From: Ixodes scapularis
Lineage: Eukaryota > Arthropoda > Arachnida > Ixodida > Ixodidae
DNA length: 64,000 bases
Direction of reading: 5' to 3'
Assembly: GCF_016920785.2 (NCBI RefSeq)
Contig: NW_024609837.1
Span: 25,669,533 to 25,733,532 of the forward strand
This document shows, in pieces, positions 1-12,119 of the stretch. Both the position numbers and the translations under genes were made by a program. The notes below the pieces were generated by a model. That model made no database searches. It was not told the origin of the DNA and saw only the letters and a list, made by a program, of their open reading frames with translations. How positions within the stretch are numbered: the first letter of the stretch is position 1; each line of letters begins with the position of its first letter.

Positions 1-524
1 GCCCATGTTAGACCAGACAAACTTCTTCAAAGAACAAAAGTTCGTTCGACCGTCCAAAATATACGACAGTACTTAGATTGCGAATCCGAGAGTGATGAAC
101 AGTGCATGCGATCAACGAAAATTTCCCTAAATGGGAGTAGAAGAGTAGGAGCAAAGCCTCCTCTCCGTACCTTCCCCTTCTGCTCCTCAAAAGCTGCGCT
201 CTAATTCGGCGTTACGGGGGGATTATAAACGTCTTTAATTTTATTTACCAGCTTATTCCAAGCATTTATTTAAAAAAAATATATTCACCCTAAAGTGTCC
301 ACGACCGTGACGTTGATGCAGGAGTACAAAAGTGAGCCTCAACTAACCTCCGACTACTTTTATTTATAACCCTTACCAAAATATCTCTCTGGGAGAATCC
401 CAACTTCACCGTTATCATGTAATGATTGACTAAGCGTAAACCCCATAAAATTATTCAAGTACCTATCCAAATCTCAATAACAAATTGTCCGCACGTGTGG
501 AGTCCGCAGTTACTCCGGATCAAC
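1..524. other. Non-coding flank, AT-rich
   Basis: Present in all three units. I see no open frame with coding character, only short homopolymer runs and AT-rich spacer. Confidence 0.6.
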
Positions 525-905
525 CAGAACAAATCTTGGGGACCGATCTCGTATCGGAACATAAAATGAAAAACTGGTCGATTCGGAATAGGGAAGATAG
601 TCAAATAGGCTTTCCCTATTTCTACCTTAATGATTATATAAACTACTTATATGTGATTAAGTGCATATATAAAAAACTAGTCGTAGCAGTGAACGTCAAC
701 CGAGGGTTTGCGGTGCGTCAACAGTTTTAATGTAAAGTTGAGGCTCGGATGCTGGCACTTATATACGCGATGTGTATAGGAAGCACCCATTCAGAGTCCG
801 TCGCCGTTCTAACAACAGACACCTCGTGAGAGTTTCATGTTTGATTAGTTGCTTTTCGAGCTCGCTGTCAAGAACAAAGATCATAAACGAGGATAAACAA
901 GACCA
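525..905 (-). pseudogene. Decayed ionotropic receptor relic (unit A)
   Basis: Reads as a degraded copy of the middle of the nearby IR gene. Matching landmarks in the same order are the stretch encoding the region before TM1 (a run equivalent to receptor residues about 275-290), the Asn-rich linker, the Cys/His-Pro-Ser segment and the Leu-Glu-Arg segment, covering roughly receptor residues 175-290. It holds indels and stops and no other part of the receptor, so it is non-functional. The copies in units B and C sit in the same place, so the relic predates the duplications. Confidence 0.8.
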
Positions 906-1505
906 TCTCACGCTTCTCTCGCTTGACCACGGGCAATTATCGCATTAGTTGCGCTAGTCTGTTGTCCTGCCCTGTAAAACAACAACGTCTGTCACATACA
1001 TTCGTCTCTCCCCAGTGAACCGTAAACGTATCACTTCTTTACATGCCCGCAATTCGCAGTCGCCTTACGTGCCAATCTCTCGGCTGGCTAAGTGTTAGGC
1101 CTATACACTACCGTTTCAGCCTGGCGGAGCAGAGCCATGAATTGCGCACTTCATCATCTGGCTGCTCGGCGGTGACGTGCCTACAAACTCTAAGCTGTGT
1201 TTTTTACTTCTTTCCTTCTTCCTGCGGTTTTCTTGACGTCATCGCAATCTCGGGTAATTCTACAATTATAAGCGCTAGTTATCGTCCCGTGTGCCCCGAT
1301 GTTTCTGGTCTGTGTATGACAATGTGAAGGCGTTGAAGTTATGTGTCACTCAATGCTAATGTTTAATTAGAAGATATTGCAACGTTGCGCTGATTCATTC
1401 ATAGCTGATGCTCGATGCTCCATTAGAGCATACTGCGGGCTTAGGCACATACCGGGAAACGATTTTTTTTTGTAGACATTTAGGTCAACATGTAAGCATT
1501 TACAT
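906..1505. other. Non-coding spacer
   Basis: Shared by all three units. It has short open frames on both strands that are not preserved between units. I recognise nothing in it. Confidence 0.5.
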
Positions 1506-1691
1506 GTTAGCAGCAGCATTTACGGCTCAGCTCACTGGGGCCAACGGGCTCACAGAACAGCTCAACAAGACCCTCGCCGACATGATTTTCATGTACGTCA
1601 ACGTGAAGCACAAGACATATGACGAAGTGTTGCTGCACGTCCCGTTTCCTTATAACACGGCAGTTCAAGAAACCACCAGAGTGACACCAAT
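1506..1691 (+). pseudogene. Ty3/gypsy integrase remnant, first part (unit A)
   Basis: Translation gives the C-terminal part of a retroelement integrase core: an Asn-Gly-Leu-Thr-Glu-Gln-Leu-Asn motif, then a Tyr-Asn-Thr-Ala-Val-Gln-Glu-Thr-Thr motif. These are family signatures of the integrase catalytic end in gypsy-like pol. In this unit the frame is cut at 1691 by an inserted TIR element and resumes at 3535. Units B and C carry it uninterrupted. Confidence 0.85.
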
Positions 1692-3534
1692 CAACACCTC
1701 CTAGAAGACAAGGCCGTAGCGCTCTTCTCGTGACGTCGCAAAGGAAGGCCATCGGGGGCGCGCGTCGAAGCGAATGCAACGCGCGTAGATCGAACGTCGT
1801 AACGCGTTTTTAGTCACATACGCGTGTCATATTAGCTAAAATGAAAGCTGCACATAGCAACGGGTCTAGAAAACATTTTATTACGCGAGCAAAATATTAC
1901 ACCGCTAAATAATCGGTACGAAATGGCAGGAGGTATGCGTACAAGATGTCTATAAAAAAATGTGATCGTTTTAAGTCGAAAACATTGAGTCATGCAATTA
2001 TTGTTGTAGGAATGCATATTTTGTACAGAAATACTAGTCAAAATGGCGAGACACGCAGTGATTTGGAAACAGCAAAACAGAACAGCTAAAAATTAGGTAG
2101 TCGTAGTCAACGCGGACAAGGCAAGACAAGTGTTTCTCACGATCATGTAAGCGACGTTATCGCGTGCAGTCACTGAATTCTTGCATCATACCCCTGCCAC
2201 ATGGCAAAATTAATGCAATTTCGATCGAATGACATTATAGGGTCGACAAATCTGCTTGCGGCGCTCGTATAATCACTCAAGACCGCGAGCTGATTAAATT
2301 CTATATCACTGAATGAAAATATATTAACTTTTCCGTGTGGCAGGGGTACTAAACTTACTACTTAGTCTACTAATTTACTTCTCCTATGGGGCTCGAGCTG
2401 CCTTAGAACAAAACATAACTTATTTTGTATATAATAATACTATTACCTTAATACAGTTAAGATTCTAGTATAAACGCGGAAAAGGCAATATATTAACTTT
2501 AGTATAAATAAACACAGAACCACGAACAACGCACTTTCAATAATCACACAAACTTGTTTTTCACCTTCCAGTGAAAACTAGATTAGCGCATATTTACAAA
2601 TGTCGACGCAACTGCACACGAATCATGACAAAGAACAACATTTCAATCTATCATGTGATTAGAAAAAAGAAAAAAACGATTGCAGCATCTTACTTGCGTC
2701 CTACATGACCAAGAAAGCCCGTAAATAAGTTGTTTCTCACCTGTCGATCGTATCCATGCGTCCCACAATATCCGTGACGTACACATTTAAACACGAACTC
2801 CAAGAAGCCTCTCTCTGTCGAGAGAGAGGTCTACCGATTAATCGACCAGTCTTTGTTGGCTAGTGGTCACGCATGTCACTCAAACCGAAGCAGGGCTTGT
2901 TTCACGAATCCACGTAAATGCCGTAGTATCAAGCGAACACAAAAAAAAAAGTACCCGAGACTACGGTGATGACAGAAATACGACGGGAAACAAGTCTCAA
3001 AAGTACCACACACGAGAGCAGCGGCGACTAAAGGCTTGACGTTGTCGACCCATCTCTTGCTCGTGTGCGCTCCCAGCGACAATAACTGGATTTCTTTTCG
3101 GTTTCCTTCCCTTCTGAGATGTCTCAGCGTTCCTATTCAGACAGTCAGCAGCTCACACACAACGTAAATTTACCAGAATCGGAGCCATGTGGCATCGGCA
3201 GCATCGCAGCCGGTCCTTTCGAAAAGTGTGGGGTGCTGCGGAACTGCACGTAGTCCCGCGGTTACGGGGATACTCATAAATATAAATTTGGTACTCTCAA
3301 CCTTGGTAACGCGTTGTATATTACGTTTATATTATATATATAATAAATTGTACAAGACTGCGCCTTTAAAACGTATATTAATGCCGGATAAACGCGCATG
3401 AACATCACCGCTCCAAGGGACATTTTTTTCAAGTCGATAGCGTATTCTCACGTAGTTGCGCCATGGACTTCCTTCCTCCGCCATTGTGACGTAACCTCTC
3501 AGAGCGCTCTGGCCTTCTTCTCTAGGAGGTGTTG
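1692..3534. mobile_element. 1.84-kb non-autonomous TIR DNA transposon
   Basis: Both ends start CAACACCTCCTAGA and the similarity between inverted ends extends to about 50 bp with mismatches (shared motifs AAGGCC and AGCGCTCT). It is flanked by a 7-bp direct repeat, CACCAAT, at 1685-1691 and 3535-3541. Units B and C lack it and have a continuous gypsy integrase there, which proves insertion. No transposase-like frame is visible inside. The superfamily is not clear; the 7-bp repeat could be an 8-bp hAT-type duplication with one change. Confidence 0.9.
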
Positions 3535-3745
3535 CACCAATTCAGCTGGTGCACGGCAGAAAGGTGACGAAGATACTCGACGCGATGCTGCCCCATGAGC
3601 CAGTTGAGGACGGGAGCGTAGACGCCCCTGTGGTCAGTAAGTGAGCAGAGGAGGTGCACCAGCTAGCCCGCCAGTGGAATGAACACCAACAAAGTGTCGA
3701 CTCGAGAAAACTAAAGCCTGTGCGCCCGCTCGGAGACGTCACTGT
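3535..3745 (+). pseudogene. Ty3/gypsy integrase remnant, second part (unit A)
   Basis: Continues the frame broken at 1691: a Leu-Val-His-Gly-Arg-Lys segment (equivalent to the Leu-Val-Tyr-Gly-Arg motif of gypsy integrases), a Leu-Pro-His-Glu-Pro segment and a basic tail. It is no longer attached to an open pol frame. Confidence 0.8.
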
Positions 3746-5965
3746 AGCTAGGCCAATCAGCGGAAAAGCGACAATCGGCTAAGCGCTGGGCTTCGCTATG
3801 CCGACGCGCTGACGGGGCGGCCTGTAGCTTTGATTGGAAAGATAGTGTGAATGTCACTTACCCGTGCATGACGATGACATAATTAATTGATATAACTACT
3901 GTAACTTTTACAGTTTGTCTATAATGTTATGGCGACTGAAAACACGCATGAAAAATATTAGCGACTACACAAATATTTTACTTAATCTCCTTTGTAAAAC
4001 TAGATCACTGCTTAGCAACCACAAATGTTTTAATTTTAAAAATATTTTTGACGTCAATGCTTACAACTCAACACAAAATATGTGAAATAGTATTCAACGC
4101 CTAGCACCTTCCAAGTAATCTATTGAAATATAAAATAAGAGGAACAGCACGCTCTCGACTTCCAACCGCATATTGGATGGCCACTATTGGATTTAAAATG
4201 TAAGAGTGAAGGTTACGGCAGTGAAGGCTCACTAATTAAGGAGTAATTTGTTTTATGAAAAAAAGTTGTTTTATTCGAGTGAAACAAGCAAATGCGATAG
4301 AAAATATGACTGATTGACTACGTGTCAGAAGGCCATCATGTAACAAATGAACGTCACAAAATGTATAGTTCGTCTCATGATACAACTTCCTTTTTCCCTC
4401 CGTTTCATTTTTATTTTGTCGGTCTACAGACGTGTCGTGGTTCCTTCCCACTTCAGTTTTACAACGCACACTTTTTGAGAAAACAAACAGTTGCTTTTGG
4501 GCTGGAACAGACCTTGCATTCCGCACAAGGCATCATTTTTCTATTCGGAAACATTGTTGAAAAGAATGTTTGTCGACTTTCTTGCCACAAGTGTCCATCT
4601 CTCCAAACTCTGGCGCCGTAGCTAGTGTCAGGTCCCTGACAACATTCCCTTGATCACGTAACATCTAAAACTGAGCGACGTGACTGGATGCAATAAGCTT
4701 GTTCACAACAACTTCAGTAGGAATTATCACATTAACGATTAGCTGTGTTGAAGGTGCAGTCCCCCTCAATTTAAGACATCTGTCAAATGATAAACCACTG
4801 CATACATCGTGTGAAAGTGTATTCTCCAAAAATTAATGTACTTTAATTGCATTCTTACTTGAATGCGTTCACAGTCACATAGGCGAAGTATCCAGCAACG
4901 TAGGTCAGAATATTAGTTTTTGACGGCAGTTTTTCTAAATCATTGCCGGTGATCAAATGCAAAAACAAGGAAAACTAAGCAAAACTCTGCGCAGGTGACT
5001 GGCATTCTAAAACCAACAAAATATTTAAAAAAAACACTGGAAGCGGTAATTCGTTCTCTATATAACTAAATAGCGGAGGTGTTTACTATGCTATCGTCCT
5101 TCTTCGCATATTGACAATGCAGATGTATAAGAGTGCATGTATAAAACGAAAATCTGCCAAACCAACATACCTTCGAAGAGCTCGCAACTTTAACTATTTC
5201 TTCTTGGAATTGCCTTAATCCACTGAATACGCCATTATTCGTCGGTTTGGAAGGAGAATATGTGAACCTTTAATTCTCCGGCATACTTTTCCTATACCAC
5301 AATGCACAACACTTTTAAGGTATTGATCCTCACTTTCGTAAACACGAAAACACTAGAAATTCTCCTCGCCGACGGACGCAGTTAATACGTCGGCGTCCTG
5401 TCCCCGCATTTCGAACGAATTTTTACGCTGCTTGACTGCGCACCTGTCTGGCTTTACTTCACTTGCGAGCTGCCTGTCTTCTATAAAATTTCGTCAAATC
5501 GCGTTATCTTCTTTTTCAATTTTTTTTATTAGATTTAGTCGGTACAAGTCAACGTTACTAAAACACTGAGGTGGGGGACTCATCCTCAAAACACGGACCG
5601 CTCCCGAACACCGAGACCAAACTGAATACGATAACAACGCCACGCTTTAGCGATGAGTAAAAACATTAAACTGTATTTATATAAATACTGCAAAATGGCA
5701 TTGCGGGAGGGCGCCTCCTGCGCTTGGGCTGTTCGACCTGAACCAATATGTGCAGCAGTGCGGTTCCCGGAGTAGCCGCTGCGGGAGAAAAGGTGGCGTT
5801 GCGATCGCCCTTGCTCTCGAAATCGGATCGGAGCCACTTTTGAAAAGCCGGCTCTATGGCAGTCTCCCAAATGAGTTGTTCTAGTAACAGTTGTACAAGT
5901 GCACCCTATAGCTCTGATCCATCTTGGACGCCCAGATCGAACGCAACGGAGATGACGGAGCATTC
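3746..5965. other. Non-coding stretch with AT-rich repeats
   Basis: Shared with units B and C. About 5590-5960 contains an open reading stretch on the minus strand that is kept in all three units but matches no family I know. The rest is AT-rich with no recognisable gene. Confidence 0.5.
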
Positions 5966-7755
5966 GGTTCAGTTCAGTTTATTGTAGCTCAAAGGCATTT
6001 CAGATGAAATGCATTACATGAGGGGGGATCAAATGACATATACAGATGGCAAAAGAGTGACGACAAGGTATATAATAGGAAAACACAAAAAAACACACAA
6101 AAAACTAGAAAAATAATAGGACAGATATCAGAACATAACAAATAGAAAAAGTAATTAACAAATAAACATGTTAAGGATCAACGCTTTTCAGGTGTGCCTT
6201 GCCGAGATCACGGAATGTTTTAGGGTTAGATTCACGCACTATGGATTCAGGAAGGGAATTCCAGTTAGTAATAGCGAGAGAAAGTGGGGAATTTCGGAAT
6301 TTATTAGTTCTGGCGAATAGAGGTTTAGTTTTTAGGCATTGGTCATGACGCAAGGAGATGTGAGGTGATGGGTGGCAGTGTGTGTTTCGAAAATCAGAAG
6401 AGGAACAGTAAGTTTTGTGAAAAAAGACAATACGAGCAAGTTGAGTTCTTTGAGATAGAGGGCATAGGTCGAGGTTAAATTTTAGTGCAGTTACGCTTGA
6501 CGTTCGCGAGTACTCATGTGTTATAAAACGTGAGGCCTTGTTTTGCTCCGATTCGAGTTTAGTAATGAGATATGATTGATGAGGCCACCAAATAAAGTTG
6601 GCGTAGTCCAATTTTGTTCAGATGAAAGTCTTATGGGTAGTTAGTTTAACACAACGGGGAGTGGGCTATAGGTTACGTTTTATGTATCCTAGAGATCTGC
6701 ATGCACCAGCCACTATATTTTCAATATGAGTATTCCAAGTTAGGTCGTCAGTAAATGTTACGCGTAGATATTTGTAAGTTGGTACTTTTTTGAGAGGCAG
6801 TGTTAGTAAGGTGTAGTTACGTTCAATAGGAGATCGCTGACCAGTTAATGTTAAAAGTTTGCTCTTTGTTATATTGACCTTCATCTGCAACGTGTTACAC
6901 CAATGAGACAGAACATTTAGATCCTGCTGTAGTAGTAATGAATCTTCAGGGTTAGTGATGCGATGGTAAATTACGCAATCATCCCCGAAAAGCCTAATAG
7001 ATGATGTTATCTTGTGAGGAAGATCGTTAATATATATAAGAAATAAAAGCGGACCGAGAACGCTGCCCTGTGGGAAGCCCGACAGTACAGGCAGGCTTGG
7101 TGATCTGGCATGCCCAAGGTGAACAGCTTGCTTACGGTTAGTTAAGAATTCGGCTATCCAGAATATAATAGATGGATGGATGTTAAGTTCAGAAAGTTTG
7201 TATAGAAGTCGCTGGTGAGAAACCGTGTCAAATGCTTTAGAGAAGTCGATGAAGATGGCATCAGTGGGTTTTAGAGGAATGAAAATTGTTATGCAAATCG
7301 GTTACAAACTCAAAAAGCTGAGTTTCGCATGAATATCCCGACCTGAAACCATGTTGGTTGTTACATATTAATTTATTTCCTGACAAATAGTTTATGATGT
7401 GGGAGTAGACGACATGTTCAAAAATTTCGCATGGCCTACTTGTCAGCGATATAGGTCTATAATTCGAGTAGTCCTGCTCGTTTCCAGATTTAAAAATAGG
7501 TAAAACTCCCCCGAATCTCCAGTCCTCCGGGAGGGTCGCTGAGTCAAGCGATTGTTGAAACAGTCTACAAAGAAGATAAGATGATATGTGCTTTGTTATT
7601 TTTAGAAGTTTAGGGCAAATATTACCGTCACCAGGGGTTGAGCTGCGGGAGAGTTTTTCGATTGCATTCAGGATACCATTTCGGTCAAAGACAATAGGTT
7701 CGCAAGAAATGTTGAAGAAAACAAAAAGTTGGGGCTCGAATCCACGCTGTGAAGG
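5966..7755 (-). mobile_element. CR1/L2-like LINE, 5'-truncated and decayed (unit A)
   Basis: Minus-strand remnants of the second ORF of a non-LTR retrotransposon: RT pieces around a Phe-Gly-Asp-Asp catalytic box, a Phe-Asp-Thr-Val-Ser-His motif and a Gly-Ser-Ile-Leu-Gly-Pro motif, then the post-RT region ending near 6171. Frameshifts include an extra T near 7273 relative to the unit B copy. The 3' end reads as a short GAACT-type tail next to 5966. This copy preserves the uninterrupted target (around 6859) into which the unit B LINE inserted. Confidence 0.88.
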
Positions 7756-8639
7756 TAGTTAGTTGTCCAGCGAAGCTGAGGTATGAAGTGCAACGATTGC
7801 CCACTGCACTATTCACAACTTTCACGACCTATAGGGGCCGCACTGGCGTTTATCAAAATGGCTGTCATCAGGAGAATCGATATAGAACAGCAGTACGGGG
7901 TAAGGTCTGCGACGCGTAAGTACTCATAATTTTGCTATATACGAGCACTATTAGAGACTTCATTTTTTCACGTCAGGAAGGTGTAGCAAGCGCATTTATT
8001 GTGAAGCCAATCATGCAGGAGATAGGGAGCGCAATTCTCAACGCCGTACCACTGTCGCTGAAAGTTGCAAATACCAAATGATTGACTAAAGAAAGGTACC
8101 AAAATCTTTTTTTTATATATGAAAGACATCGCACGGCTGCCGTTGCCACGCAGCTTATGGAACCGCAATCATTACCGAGAAAAACATGCGGAGAGCGCTG
8201 CGTGCTTCGATTTGTTAGCGGGGCGAGTGACGTCACTTCCCACTTAGTACTCTGCCGTTGCTGCGGAAGCTTATGCAACCGCAATCTTTACCGAGAAACG
8301 AATACTGGGAGCGCTACGTGCTTCGGATTGTTCGTGCGCGCCTTATCAGTTATCATGTGGTTTCGCCACTTGTTTTGTGACTTTCTTATTTAAACAAGTG
8401 TCGAAACCACATGATAGATGATAAGGCGCGGGCGATGATTTTCTGTCGACGTACAAGAAAACATCCGATTACGAGTCGTATGCAGCTTCGCTGTGAAGAA
8501 GTATTTCCCATCCGGAGTGCTTCGTCAGCATTGTCGCAGATGTTCGGTGGTAAAAACCACCTGCTGGCTCTCGTCGCTTGGCCTCGGAGCAGCGACGCAG
8601 CTGACGAAACAGAACAAAGTGCGCAGGCTTTAGTTTCTG
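7756..8639. other. Non-coding with internal duplication and hairpin
   Basis: Contains two diverged tandem copies of a roughly 110-bp segment (about 8145-8230 and 8258-8340, sharing CTTATG, AACCGCAATC and TACCGAGAAA) and the inverted repeat listed separately. No gene seen. Also present in unit B. Confidence 0.55.
8337..8430. repeat. Imperfect inverted repeat (unit A)
   Basis: About 39-bp arms, 8337-8375 and 8392-8430, pair with few mismatches around a 16-bp spacer. Key paired motifs are CGCGCCTTATC with GATAAGGCGCG, and ATCATGTGGTTTCG with CGAAACCACATGAT. It could be the end of a foldback element or a remnant MITE. Confidence 0.8.
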
Positions 8640-9130
8640 CAAGGTGTTGCGCTAGCCGGTACAACCCTGGCACAACTTGCGCCGACTTGACGTTCGTTTT
8701 GAACCGGGAGACAAAGTGTAGGCGTTGACACCGTCACGACGACACGGCCTCAGCGAGAAGCTCTGGAAGTGCTACTTCGGATTGTGCAAAGTGTACCGTC
8801 GCCTCGGAGACTTGAACTACGAGGTGCTTCCAGACTGAACACTGTCGTCATGACGCCGCCTCCAGCGATCCGAGGTGGTGCACGTCGTTCGTTTCAAGCC
8901 GTTTTATGCTCGATGTTAACGAGGACTTCTTATGGTTCAGACGATCCCACAGTCTACTGATTGCCGGTATTTGGTTTATCTTTGTGATCATTTATTTAAG
9001 GTTACTCCGGGATGATGAACTTTTAAAAGAGGGGAGTAATGCCGCGTGCGTGACCGAGAAGGTATTTGCTTCTCCGTACATCTAGAAGATTCGTGTTTAT
9101 GCTTATCCCAGTGCAAGAAATAAAGAGTCC
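8640..9130 (+). mobile_element. Ty3/gypsy 3' end: integrase C terminus, polypurine tract, putative LTR start (unit A)
   Basis: One frame reads as the integrase C-terminal module: a Phe-Glu-Pro-Gly-Asp-Lys-Val motif (Trp codon altered), Leu-Thr-Pro-Ser-Arg-Arg, Gly-Leu-Ser-Glu-Lys-Leu, Arg-Arg-Leu-Gly-Asp and a Val-Val-His-Val-Val-Arg-Phe-Lys-Pro end. A purine-rich tract at about 9024-9036 follows, as expected of a polypurine tract before a 3' LTR, whose end I cannot define. The rest of the element is missing here. The integrase core remnant at 1506 may belong to the same family, but the link is inferred. Confidence 0.72.
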
Positions 9131-12119
9131 AGCGTGTCTTGCCTAGTCAGTCTCGCCATGGCTCACTCATAAACATTCTAAGCCGAATATTCGGGATATC
9201 GTGCGCAGCAGATAGGGAGCCGACCGCGGTCTTGCCGTCTCACTCACTCTCTCGCCCTAGCCAGCTGTCGCGCCGACGCAACTTCGCTCGCGTCTGTCGC
9301 CGTCGACACTCGCTGCTGCTTCCTTGACGTTTGGTCTTCCCTTTATTTCTGTCACAAGTCTGCCAAGTAAAACTTTATTTTCAGTTCATTGTTCATCGTC
9401 TCCCCACCTTTATCTGTGTCATTATATCAAAACTGCGTCGACTCGTCTCTTTGGCAGGACGAAAAAGTGTTTGCATGGAAAATTGAGTTCTTCAATTTCA
9501 CACTGAACATAATCTCTAAGAAGGCTACGTCATACGCCTAATGAACTGAGCTCCATTATCCTAATAATTTTGCCGTAATTTTGGAACTTAGAACAATAAA
9601 TTTGCAAAGAGACAAAGTTTCAGAAGAAAAAATGGATCACTGTATCGACAACACGAAATTTACCACCTTCTCGTTGCTCTTTGCCCTGACGTGTCATGTC
9701 ATTCATCCAAGCAAACCGGTTTGCGCAAACCGCAAGAATTCTGACAGGAACGAACTCTAAAGAGTTGCAAGTTTGCTAATAGATTAATCAAAAGAATCGA
9801 CGTTTGATGGCACCCTGGTCTCGCCTCAATGTTTAGCATGGCTGCGCTTTTGACTTCCTGGCAAAAAGCAGGAACAGTTTGAAAATCCGTGGACGACTTG
9901 AACATACTTCTTCCTTGCGACCACTGCATCTTTTCAGCTCACCTGAAATTGTCAACGGGCGCTTCCCAGTATTTCAGGCATTTATTTAATGCCAAAAACA
10001 AACGTTTTATTTAAACATTTTTTATAGGAAACTTTGTTGCACTCTTAGTTTAAATTCAAGAACTTCCTGATGGTCGATTACGCTAAAAGGCAAAAAAAAA
10101 AAAACAGTTGTGGAAAGGGGGGTGGGGAGTTGGCTTCTGGCTGTTGATACGATGTAACAAGTTTTTTACTGCCGACTACAGGAGTGCGGACTGTTCATTT
10201 TTTTATAATTTAAAAAGTACTCGTAGAATGCTGCAAAGGCTTGGAGTCTAGTCAGCCATTGCATAACAACGGTAAGGTTGGAATTCTTCTATAAAAATTT
10301 CCTTTTAAGGGTTATAAATAGATCGACTCAGGGGTTGTTTGAGAATCACTTTCAGCCTCGCCCGTCACCACCAGAGTCGTGTACACTAGTGTGACGAAAT
10401 ACTTCTTGATAGATCTGGAGCAGGAGGCATGCATGGAAAATTCTGGTATTGATTATTTTGTCGACATCCCAGGCAATGAGAGCTAGCTGAACTGAACAAT
10501 ATTAGAACTTCATTTGAGTAAATAATTGCACGATATAGAACTATAAAAAAAACGTCCAACACAAAAAACTACATTTATTAACATCAACTTTGTTTTATAC
10601 AGCTCTGTTAATTGTGATACATATATATAATCACAAAATCACTCAACATCTGTTACCACTCTTTCAGAACAAATAACATTAGAAATTCAAGGAATTTCAG
10701 AAATAAGGCTCAATGCCAAACGTGACAAGCAAACTGCACGAAAGGTGAGGGTGTTGGAAAGTTTACTTAATTCATCACCTCCACTTTCAACACGCGTGTA
10801 GCACAAAATGACACAAAACAAGTTTCCGCATATACCGAACATGTGTTCAAAGCCTTAGATTAGTGTTGCACAAAACTTCAGCGTCTGTCATGGCGGCTAG
10901 CGTCAGGTCGTCAAAACGTTCTTCAGACAAAATGATTCTGAACACTCTTTCAGAGCATTTCAACTTGAATCGAAATTACAGCTGGGTCTGGGTGAGAAAA
11001 TGTTATGCAAAAAAAACACATAGTGAATAAAACATGCACCTTAATTCATATATATTTAAAATCATCTTTCAGTTACATTTCTACCACGCCGAATAGGTTT
11101 TCGCGAAGTAGAGTTTATGAAATTATGACAACTTTTAAGAATTTCTTCGACAATATCTTGACCACAGAAAGTAACGCGAAGAAGTGAGAACAATATTCCT
11201 TAGAAGAGTGACTATTGCTTATACTCAAATTGGAGGTAACGATTGTTTTTTTATGAAGTATAGGAACCGATTGAACCTCAGGTCTTATCGGGATTTCAAC
11301 GTTCTGTGTATTGGGTACATAAACACCTTATGAAACTTTGTCGAACATCTCCTGCAATCAGTTTTTGCGTATTTTATGAAATATCCGTTTAGCAGTCAGT
11401 GCCTCGTACACAGCATACTCTAATTGAAAATCGAATGAAAATAAAATGAAGTTTGACGACGTACCCTAATAAAAAATATATTTTTTAAATAAAAAATAGA
11501 GAAAGTTTACAGTATAATCTAATTCAATGTAAGATTTCACAAAAAAAGAAAGGAATTCGGTCTACAAATATTGAATAGTATCCTTCATACAATCGGTAAA
11601 TAGTTGTGCAGAGCGAATCCTCGTTCAAGGTTTCTATAGGCAGATCATTCATAATTATACTGCAATGAAATACAAAGGTGCAAACCAGCTGGACAAGACA
11701 TTGAACTCCTCACTGGAAATAGAGAGATCCCTGCTTCGATACCAGGACCAGGCGGATTTTTTCAGTCGCGCACCAGCCGCCTAGTTTTGTTTGGGGATTT
11801 GTGTTTGTCTTTTGTCCCCCTTCTTCCCCTTCTCCAGGGATTATTATTGTCGATAATTTATATTTGTCAAAATTTCGAGAACAGTAAAATGTGAAATTAA
11901 AAATTATGAAATTATTTGTCAGCTATAAGATGAATGCAAATAGACTAATCTAAAGAATTGCTAGTCTAAATACATATTTAAACTTTAAAGTTCTGCAAAT
12001 ATCTAGCGAATGAATACAAAAAAATCACTCTTCATTTTAAAATGTTTCGAGCATTGAACTTTCATAATTTGGCCGAAACATAAACGCCATCTGGATTAAC
12101 ATTTTCTTGAAAAGTCCCT
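9131..12119. other. Long AT-rich non-coding region 3' of the IR gene
   Basis: Shared by units A and B in full; unit C has it from about 55804 (corresponding to 9316 here). It has scattered short frames, none preserved as coding between units, and no transposon ends I can define. Confidence 0.55.

Noticed and set aside
5586..5963. Minus-strand open stretch kept in all three units (also about 23186-23483 and 55529-55791)
   Set aside because: No family match that I recognise, no shared start codon, and two overlapping frames are both open, suggesting low stop density. It could be an old exon, but I cannot support it.
11690..11790. Possible tRNA-derived SINE (a CTTCGATACC segment loosely like a B box)
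   Set aside because: No matching A box at the right spacing and no tail or target duplication; the similarity is too weak.
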